DNA of 25,422 bases from VFKU01 sp964620045 (GTDB lineage: Bacteria > Hydrogenedentota > Hydrogenedentia > Hydrogenedentales > GCA-2746185): NCBI GenBank assembly GCA_964620045.1, contig CAZUJL010000041.1:1-25422 (forward strand), written 5' to 3'. The position numbers and the translations under genes are program-made. Below are positions 15,398-21,536 of the stretch, one piece after another. Below the pieces are notes generated by a model. It was not told where the DNA came from. It did no database searches and worked only from the letters and a program-made list of their open reading frames with translations. How positions within the stretch are numbered: position 1 is the first letter of the stretch; the number at the start of each line of letters is the position of its first letter.

Positions 15398-16489
15398 ATG
15401 CAATACTCGAAACGAGTCACTCTGGCCCTGGCGATCGCCGTATGCAGCGCCGCGTTTTCCGCGCGCGCGCAGGATGGCGAATGGATCAACCTTTTTGACG
15501 GCGAAACGTTGTACGGCTGGACCACGCTGGGCGATGCGCAATGGAAGGTCGCCGATGGCGCGATCACGGCGGAAGACGGCACGGGCGGCCTGATCGCAAC
15601 GACCTCGCGCTTCCAGAACTTTGAATTGACCGCGCAGGTGAAGCTGAAGGCCGATTGCTCCGCCGGGATCATCTTCCGCGGCGCCCTCGAAGGGCACCCG
15701 AGCGAGAACGGCTCGAGCGTCGTATGGCTCAGCCAGCCCAAGGGCAGCGACTCGAAGTGGCGCAGCGTGCAGATCATCGCGCGCGGCGCGGACGTGCAGG
15801 TCGCGGTCGACGGCGAACACCAGGTCGTGAGCGGCGCGAACACGCGCGGCCGCATCGGTCTGCTCTACCACCACAACAACGGCACGACAGTCGCGATTAA
15901 GGACGTGAAGCTCCGCCCGCTCGGCATGTCGCCGCTGTTTAACGGCAAAGACCTCACCGGTTGGAACATCATTCCGGATCACAAGTCCGTGTTCAGCGTG
16001 GTCGATGGCGCGTTGAACATCAAGAACGGCAACGGCCAGATTGAAACGGCCGGCACCTACCGCGACTTCACGTTCCAGATCAACGTTTTCTCGAACGGTA
16101 CGCATCTGAACAGCGGCGTGTTCTTCCGCACGCCGGTGGGCGTTTTCTGGAAGGGCTACGAGTCGCAGTTGCGTAACCAGTGGCAGGGCGATGACCGCAC
16201 GAAGCCGGTGGACTTTGGCACGGGCGGCAACTACGGCAACCAGCCGGCGCGCAAAGTGGTGCCAAGCGACAAGGAATGGTTTACGAAGACGATCGTTGTC
16301 GATGGCAACCATGCGGCGGTATGGATCAACGGCTACCAGGTGAGCGACTACACGGACGAGCGCCCGGTGAGCGACAACGCCGACGGCAAGACCGGCTACG
16401 TGGCCGCCGCGGGCACGATCAACCTGCAAGGCCACGACCCGACGACCGACCTGTCGTTCAAGAACATCGTAATTCAGGAATACAAGTAA
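15398..16489 (+). CDS. Exported protein with two DUF1080 domains (3-keto-disaccharide hydrolase family)
   Basis: A 363-residue exported protein. The ATG at 15398 is preceded by GGGGAG seven bases upstream and opens a Sec signal peptide ending ARAQ (about 1-25). Domain 1 spans about 28-174, starting WINLFDGETLYGWTTLG; domain 2 spans about 178-362, starting SPLFNGKDLTGWNIIP. DUF1080 (PF06439) has a concanavalin-like jelly-roll fold, and some members hydrolyse 3-keto-disaccharides or glycosides. Domain 2 keeps the residues NSGVFFRTPVGVFWKGYESQ. The closing strand (LSFKNIVIQEYK) is the common end of the family. The protein is abundant-looking and ends before a strong terminator, so it is probably its own unit or the last of a pair with the cupin gene. 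Carbohydrate turnover in the periplasm is the likely role. Confidence 0.93.
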   Translation: MQYSKRVTLALAIAVCSAAFSARAQDGEWINLFDGETLYGWTTLGDAQWKVADGAITAEDGTGGLIATTSRFQNFELTAQVKLKADCSAGIIFRGALEGHPSENGSSVVWLSQPKGSDSKWRSVQIIARGADVQVAVDGEHQVVSGANTRGRIGLLYHHNNGTTVAIKDVKLRPLGMSPLFNGKDLTGWNIIPDHKSVFSVVDGALNIKNGNGQIETAGTYRDFTFQINVFSNGTHLNSGVFFRTPVGVFWKGYESQLRNQWQGDDRTKPVDFGTGGNYGNQPARKVVPSDKEWFTKTIVVDGNHAAVWINGYQVSDYTDERPVSDNADGKTGYVAAAGTINLQGHDPTTDLSFKNIVIQEYK

Positions 16490-16515
16490 CCCGTTTGAAA
16501 TGCACCTGATTTCCC

Positions 16516-16550
16516 ACTCCGGCCGGCCGCAGGGCCGGCCGGAGTTTTTT
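16516..16550 (+). terminator. Strong intrinsic terminator of the DUF1080 gene
   Basis: A perfect 12-base stem, CTCCGGCCGGCC pairing with GGCCGGCCGGAG, with a four-base loop (GCAG), followed by TTTTTT. It begins 28 bases after the DUF1080 stop. The SGNH gene start codon lies only ten bases past the T-run. Confidence 0.95.
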
Positions 16551-16560
16551 CTAAGCAGCA

Positions 16561-18201
16561 GTGCGGAGCACCACACCTTTGGTTAAGCAAATTCGCACAT
16601 ATGCCCGTGCGCTGGCGGTGGTGCTGCTCGGCGCTACCGTCCTATTCGCGCTGGTGGCCGTTGTCGGAAAGTTCGTCTCACGATTTGGCGAAACCGAGTT
16701 GATTGCCAACCAAGCGTTCCAAGTGCAATCCGAACCGTCCACGGTCGATGGGTGGTCGCTGCCCGATAATGTAAAAATCGAAGCGGGCAATCTGGGGACG
16801 GCTTTTTCTTCGCCAACCGATTCGTTCAACATCACGCAAACTGTCCCCACTTCATTCAACGGCGAGCGCGCGAATTGGCGGATGGTGAGTGATCTGCAAT
16901 TTCGCGGTGAGACCGCGCGCATCGCGTATATGCTCGAAAGCGGGACACAGGGCCACTGGAAGCAACTCGATAGGCGTGAAGCGGCACCGGAATCCAGGCT
17001 CACACGGTTATCGCTCGAGCCCCGGGTGCTTTCGACCGTCAACGATCCGCCTGAACAGTTGCGCCTGACCATCTCAATCGCGGCACCGCCGAACACTCCG
17101 GTTCTTCTTCAGCACGCGTCGCTGCGCACCGATCGCGCGGGCGTATTTAATTCGTTCAATCCGCCAACCTGGGGCGAACTGATCGGCATCATCGTCGCCC
17201 TCTCGGTAGTCAACGGCATTCTGGTCTTCACTTTTTCCAAGCGCTGGCGAACGTCCTCCCCATTCCGTTCGGCGGTCATAAATATCACGCTGCTAATCAA
17301 TTCGGCGGTGTACACGCTGATTGCGCTGGAAATCGTCATGCGTACGTTCTTTGTTTTTTCGGACAGTATGGCGACCACGCGCGTTTCAGAACTGTGGTGG
17401 AGCCGGTACTGGAAGCCGATCAATGAATTTGGGTTTCGAGACGTGTCGCACACGCCCGAAACAATCAAGGACAAAAAACTCCTGTTTGTAATCGGCGATT
17501 CATTCACCGCTGGACACGGCATCGCGAATTTCGAAGACACCTTCCACCAACGCCTCGCCAAAAAACTCGGCCCTGGGTGGGAAGTCATCGTGATGGCGAA
17601 GCCCGGCATGAGCACGCGCGACGAACTCGCTGTGTTGGCGGGGTTTCCATTCAAACCGGATGCCGTGATCGTCGCGCACGTGTGGAACGATGTGAATTCG
17701 GCCCTGTTTGCACACGGCATTGCTATCCCCGGCAAACCCGCAATGACTCCCGCGCTGCGCCCCATCGTGCTGCGGTCGTATTTTCTCGACTTCGTGTATT
17801 GGCGCATCCGCGGGTTGAAAGCGCCGATGCGTTCGTATCTCGATCTTATTTTGTCGGCGTATAAAGACGGCGAACTCTGGAATACCCACGCCCAGGATCT
17901 GTTGAGCTTTCAGCAATACGCGCAAGTCAAAGGCACACGGCTGCTCGTCATTGCCTTCCCCGCGCTTGAGGACATTGAAGGCTCGCGGGTGACGTCTGCG
18001 CGTGTGGTCGAATTTTTTCGCGCCAAGGACGTTCCCGCGATCGATTTCGCCGAGGTGTTTGCCGGTCAGGACCCGAGCGCGATCACCGTGAACCGTTTCG
18101 ATTCGCACCCGAACGAAGCCGCGCACGCGCGCATTGCCGACGAAGTGTATAAGCAGTTGGAAGAATTGCTCAGCAAGCCGGCCCCCGAGCCGGTGCGGTA
18201 A
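16561..18201 (+). CDS. Membrane-anchored SGNH/GDSL hydrolase family protein
   Basis: A 546-residue protein. An N-terminal membrane segment (about 16-37) leads to an extracytoplasmic beta-rich domain (about 41-200). A hydrophobic pair follows (about 205-225 and 237-265), then a C-terminal SGNH domain. Catalytic motifs are intact: GDSFTAGHG with Ser314, Gly349 in KPGMSTRDE, Asn376 in HVWNDVNS and the Asp514/His516 pair in FDSHPNEAAHARIADE. SGNH domains act as esterases or, in membrane-linked forms, O-acyltransferases on glycans. The start codon is uncertain: GTG at 16561 has no clear ribosome-binding site, while TTG at 16579 has GGAG ten bases upstream. A terminator sits directly before it, so the promoter or readthrough source is unclear. 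It ends one base before the convergent Rieske gene. Confidence 0.88.
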   Translation: MRSTTPLVKQIRTYARALAVVLLGATVLFALVAVVGKFVSRFGETELIANQAFQVQSEPSTVDGWSLPDNVKIEAGNLGTAFSSPTDSFNITQTVPTSFNGERANWRMVSDLQFRGETARIAYMLESGTQGHWKQLDRREAAPESRLTRLSLEPRVLSTVNDPPEQLRLTISIAAPPNTPVLLQHASLRTDRAGVFNSFNPPTWGELIGIIVALSVVNGILVFTFSKRWRTSSPFRSAVINITLLINSAVYTLIALEIVMRTFFVFSDSMATTRVSELWWSRYWKPINEFGFRDVSHTPETIKDKKLLFVIGDSFTAGHGIANFEDTFHQRLAKKLGPGWEVIVMAKPGMSTRDELAVLAGFPFKPDAVIVAHVWNDVNSALFAHGIAIPGKPAMTPALRPIVLRSYFLDFVYWRIRGLKAPMRSYLDLILSAYKDGELWNTHAQDLLSFQQYAQVKGTRLLVIAFPALEDIEGSRVTSARVVEFFRAKDVPAIDFAEVFAGQDPSAITVNRFDSHPNEAAHARIADEVYKQLEELLSKPAPEPVR

Positions 18202-18202
18202 C

Positions 18203-18595
18203 TCAGCCCTGCTCTTTGGGCTCCTGCGGCCGAATCACGATCTCGGGCATGGGCTCGACGTCGGGCTCGCGTTCCGGCTCAATTGGTTGCATGGATACAT
18301 GCAGCTCACCGGCGACAATTTTTAAGTGATGACGCCGCAACGGCGCGGAATTCTGGTTTAAGCATTCGCCCGAACGCAGATCGTATTGCCAGCCATGGCG
18401 CTTGCAGGTCACGAGGCTTCCCTCCCACCGGCCTTCGGTGACGAGGTCTGCGTTTTGGTGCTTGCAGGCGATCTCGGTGGCCCAGAAACTACCGTCGCGT
18501 TCGCGCACGATGGCAATCAGCCGCCCGAGCATGCGGTATGACTTCATGCGCACCTGATCGAAATCGCGGACGTAGCCCAAGCGGATGTATTCCAT
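18203..18595 (-). CDS. Rieske [2Fe-2S] domain protein
   Basis: A 130-residue small Rieske protein with no signal or membrane segment. Cluster ligands are all present as Cys44-x-His46 (CKH) and Cys64-x-x-His67 (CKRH), 17 residues apart. The second box continues GWQYDLRSGECL, as in ferredoxin-type Rieske domains that feed electrons to oxygenases. The C-terminal ~28 residues are Pro/Glu-rich (QPIEPEREPDVEPMPEIVI) and probably disordered. The ATG at 18595 gives the family N terminus. It lies on the opposite strand between the SGNH gene and the arylsulfotransferase-like gene, with no oxygenase or reductase nearby, so its partner is unknown. Confidence 0.92.
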   Translation of the reverse strand: MEYIRLGYVRDFDQVRMKSYRMLGRLIAIVRERDGSFWATEIACKHQNADLVTEGRWEGSLVTCKRHGWQYDLRSGECLNQNSAPLRRHHLKIVAGELHVSMQPIEPEREPDVEPMPEIVIRPQEPKEQG

Positions 18596-18624
18596 CGCGT
18601 CACGATAACAGTCTGCGCGGCCGC

Positions 18625-18653
18625 TTGCACACCGGAACAGCCCGCACTATAGT
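18625..18653 (+). promoter_or_regulatory. Candidate promoter of the arylsulfotransferase-like gene
   Basis: TTGCAC and TATAGT are 17 bases apart; the -10 matches five of six consensus bases and sits in the palindrome CACTATAGTG. It predicts a start near 18660, consistent with translation from the GTG at 18682 and against an in-frame GTG at 18652. The -35 matches only three bases. Confidence 0.45.
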
Positions 18654-18681
18654 GATCGCGGGGCTGCTCTGGGGGAAATTC

Positions 18682-20016
18682 GTGCGTACGGCGATCCGCA
18701 TACTTTTTATTGCCGCGGGGTGCGCGGCGTGTTTCGTTGCCGGATTTCTCGCACACCGGGACGGTCGGCTCTCCGCAACCATCCGCCGCATTGCGAAACC
18801 TACGATTGACGCCGCGCCTTCCATTCCGCAACGTCCAGCGGGCGAATGGTTGCCGATGGATGCGCCTGCGGGCGGGATAAACGCCGAAGATCGCGACATG
18901 CTGGCCTCGATCGGATATGCCGGCGAAACCGAGGTAGCCGCGTCCACGCGATCGGGAGTGACGGCGCATGATCCAGCCCGTGCGCAGCCGGGGCTGAATC
19001 TCTATATATCAGGTCATGCGCCGGAAGCCGTGCTGACGACGATGAGCGGCAATGTGCGCCACCGATGGGCGCATGATTTTTCGACACTGTGGCCCGACTA
19101 CGAACCGCCCGATTACGTCCGCATCACGGGGCACCAATACTGGCGGCGCGTACATCCGTTTGAAAACGGAGATCTGCTCGCGCTGCACGAGGGCATTGGC
19201 CTTGTGAAACTCGACCGCAACTCGAAGGTACTGTGGAAACGCCGCGACAATTTTCATCATGACTTCGCCGTTACCGCAGAAGGAACGATTTATGCGCTCA
19301 ACCGGACAATGGAACCGCTTGCGGTAGCGCCCGGAAAGGAACCTTTCCTGATGGAGCCTGTGCTAAGCGTGCTGAGCACTGACGGCGACGAACTGCACCG
19401 TATTCCGCTGCTCCCGTGTTTCAAAAACTCCGACTATGCCTCGCTGCTCGATCGTATGCCGACTTCGGGCGATTTGTTTCATGAAAACACGATTCAAGTA
19501 TTCGACGGCAGTCTGGCAGATAGATCCCCAGCGTTCGCTGCGGGCAACGTGCTGATTTCGGTGTGGACGATCGACACGCTTGCGATCATCAACCCCGGAA
19601 AACAACGTGTCGTATGGGCGATGAGCGGCTTGTGGCATCGCCAGCACGAGTCGGCGCTATTGCCGAGCGGGAACATGATGGTGTTCGACAACCGCGGCAA
19701 TGGCGGCGGTTCACGCGTGCTCGAATTCGATCCGTTCACGCAGCAGATCGCGTGGTCATACGCGCCGGAAAATCCGGACGATTTCCACAGCGAATGGTGC
19801 GGCGGGTTGCAGCGCTTGGCGAACGGCAACACGTTAATAACGGAGACCAACAAAGGGCGCGCGTTTGAGCTTACGCCCGGTAATGAAATCGTATGGGAAT
19901 TCGTCAATCCGAACCAGAGCACGTCGCAAAACATGACGCTTATCGCGTCGCTGTGGAAAGTGACCCGGTTGCCCCAAGACTTTGGGGCTTCGTGGCTCGA
20001 TGCCGCTGGTAACTGA
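18682..20016 (+). CDS. Membrane-anchored arylsulfotransferase-like beta-propeller protein
   Basis: A 444-residue protein of the PAPS-independent arylsulfotransferase (ASST) type. I chose the GTG at 18682 because GGGGGA (18671-18676) precedes it by five bases and because of the promoter just upstream. An uncleaved N-terminal anchor spans about 5-24 (IRILFIAAGCAACFVAGFLA). The rest is propeller-like, with repeated turn motifs including GNTLITETN, LLPSGNMMVFDNRG and NPGKQRVVWAMSG. Candidate active-site histidines are His193 (FHHDF), His267 (FHENTIQV) and His322 (QHESALLPSGN), the last in the best-conserved stretch of the family. ASST moves sulfate between phenolic compounds through a histidine intermediate; some relatives have no known activity. 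It overlaps the downstream SGNH gene by 17 bases, indicating co-translation. The substrate is unknown. Confidence 0.85.
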   Translation: MRTAIRILFIAAGCAACFVAGFLAHRDGRLSATIRRIAKPTIDAAPSIPQRPAGEWLPMDAPAGGINAEDRDMLASIGYAGETEVAASTRSGVTAHDPARAQPGLNLYISGHAPEAVLTTMSGNVRHRWAHDFSTLWPDYEPPDYVRITGHQYWRRVHPFENGDLLALHEGIGLVKLDRNSKVLWKRRDNFHHDFAVTAEGTIYALNRTMEPLAVAPGKEPFLMEPVLSVLSTDGDELHRIPLLPCFKNSDYASLLDRMPTSGDLFHENTIQVFDGSLADRSPAFAAGNVLISVWTIDTLAIINPGKQRVVWAMSGLWHRQHESALLPSGNMMVFDNRGNGGGSRVLEFDPFTQQIAWSYAPENPDDFHSEWCGGLQRLANGNTLITETNKGRAFELTPGNEIVWEFVNPNQSTSQNMTLIASLWKVTRLPQDFGASWLDAAGN

Positions 20017-21106
20017 GACGCCAGCACGGGAGCGTTCCAAGCTGCGTGCGCTCCTCGTCAACGTCGGCCTCAGCGCCGGCGTGCTGCTCCTAATCGCCGC
20101 ACTCGCGGAACCCATCTTGCGCCTGCGGTATGCGGAACCCGTCCGCCCAACACCGCCGGTGGTGCATGAAGTGATGCCGCTGCTACGCACGAATGAGCGT
20201 GTGGGTTTCACCTGGGAACCGAACATCGGCGTTGATCGGAAGATCCTGTTCCACAACGCGGACATCGTGTACGAACCACTGACCACGGACGAATTCGGCG
20301 TGTGGAACACGCCTGACGCCATCGCGCGGCGTACGGCTGGCGAGCCGGTGCAAGTGATCGGGCTCGGCGATTCGTTCATGGAAATGGCGGCGCCGGGATT
20401 TCATCGGGCCTTTGCAGGGCATGGGTTCTTTTACTACAGCCTCGCGATTCATCGACAAGCGCCGCCGCAGTACTTGCGCTTCCTTGAAGAGACCGGGAAA
20501 AGCGTGAAGCCGAGGATTGTGCTGGTTGGGCTATTCGAGAACGATTTTTTGGAGACGGAAGATTTCGAGGTATGGTCGGAATCCGGGATGGACTGGTTCA
20601 CGTACCACTCGGGGACGTGGTTTGGGCCGCCGGCGATCACGAATCCGCTGCGGCGCTTCGTGCATACATGGCTGCGCGGATACGAAGGCTTTGCGAACGT
20701 GATCCGCGTGCGATTGCGCGGCGAGCGCATGAGCGTGGCCGGGCCGTCGGATGCGCAGGTCGTGCGCGTTGCGGAATACCTGAACGAGATGTCGGCCGTC
20801 GCGCAAGACAGCGGCATGGATCTGTGGCTGGTGCTGATTCCGAGCAAGCCGACCGCGCGGGGCGAGACCACACCGGAGGCGAGGGCCTTCGATCGGGTGG
20901 CAGCAGAGACCGCGCCGGCGATGGCGGGAGTAATCGACTTACGGAGTGTGTTCCAAGCGCATCTAGATCCCGCTTCGCTGTATTATCGGGATGACGGGCA
21001 CTGGAACGACGCCGGGATTGCGTTGGCGGCTGAGACGGTCCTGAGTCGTCTTGGATTGGAAACAACAGAAAGCAAAACGAGTTCAAATGAGTCTGGAAGC
21101 CATTGA
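20000..21106 (+). CDS. Membrane-anchored SGNH hydrolase family protein (AlgX/AlgJ-like active site)
   Basis: A 368-residue protein with one N-terminal membrane anchor (about 20-37, LVNVGLSAGVLLLIAALA). The C-terminal SGNH domain lies outside. Motifs: GLGDSFMEM with Ser125, LFENDFLET with Asn181, and YYRDDGHWNDAG with Asp332 and His334. The DGHWN form resembles the acetyltransferase-like SGNH proteins of alginate assembly more than classic esterases, though sequence alone cannot separate the two. The ATG at 20000 overlaps the stop of the arylsulfotransferase-like gene; a TTG at 19982 is the in-frame alternative. The 3' end overlaps the next gene by 20 bases, so three genes form a tight cluster. 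Confidence 0.87.
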   Translation: MPLVTETPARERSKLRALLVNVGLSAGVLLLIAALAEPILRLRYAEPVRPTPPVVHEVMPLLRTNERVGFTWEPNIGVDRKILFHNADIVYEPLTTDEFGVWNTPDAIARRTAGEPVQVIGLGDSFMEMAAPGFHRAFAGHGFFYYSLAIHRQAPPQYLRFLEETGKSVKPRIVLVGLFENDFLETEDFEVWSESGMDWFTYHSGTWFGPPAITNPLRRFVHTWLRGYEGFANVIRVRLRGERMSVAGPSDAQVVRVAEYLNEMSAVAQDSGMDLWLVLIPSKPTARGETTPEARAFDRVAAETAPAMAGVIDLRSVFQAHLDPASLYYRDDGHWNDAGIALAAETVLSRLGLETTESKTSSNESGSH

Positions 21107-21536
21107 AGAACATTCGCTGAATTATCTGGCACAAGTGTCGAATCCCCTTGTGCGGATCGAGGTGTTGCTGGCGCATCTTCGCGATCGCGGACTGGCGGAC
21201 AGCATCGACGCCGGCCAACTCAAGGACTTCCTTTCCCGCCACGAACGGGTCCGCATTATGGAGCCCCCCGTGCCGGCGCCGGGTATGCAATCCGACAGCG
21301 GCGAACCCGAGGGCGCATACGCCATCTTGACGACTCGCGTGCCGACGCCGGAACAGCTTGCGGCGATGATGCTCGAACAACTGCACACGCTCGAGCAGGC
21401 GCTGATCTCCGCGCGGCAAGCCGCGCTCGAGGATGGCGACGCTGCGCGTGTGGGCCCGCTCGACGAGGCCCTGCGCCGGGTGGCGGTGCTGCACAAGCGC
21501 CTTGATATGGCATCCGACAAGGCCAGCCGGAACTAA
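21087..21536 (+). CDS. Small helical protein of unknown function
   Basis: A 149-residue soluble protein I do not recognise. The ATG at 21087 lies inside the end of the upstream SGNH gene (20-base overlap). An extended frame to 21051 would add non-conserved residues. Two helical regions are visible: about 1-50 (EAIEEHSLNYLAQVSNPLVR, DRGLADSIDAGQLKDFLSR) and about 93-149 (MLEQLHTLEQALISARQAA, EALRRVAVLHKRLDMASDK). They are joined by a Pro-rich stretch (MEPPVPAPG). No membrane or metal site is seen. The overlap suggests it acts with, or is translated with, the SGNH/arylsulfotransferase-like pair. Its stop abuts the stop of the convergent helicase gene without an intervening base. Confidence 0.75.
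   Translation: MSLEAIEEHSLNYLAQVSNPLVRIEVLLAHLRDRGLADSIDAGQLKDFLSRHERVRIMEPPVPAPGMQSDSGEPEGAYAILTTRVPTPEQLAAMMLEQLHTLEQALISARQAALEDGDAARVGPLDEALRRVAVLHKRLDMASDKASRN

Noticed and set aside
15380..16576. Minus-strand open frame opposite the DUF1080 gene
   Set aside because: Shadow of the DUF1080 coding sequence; Arg/His/Val-rich with no domain pattern.
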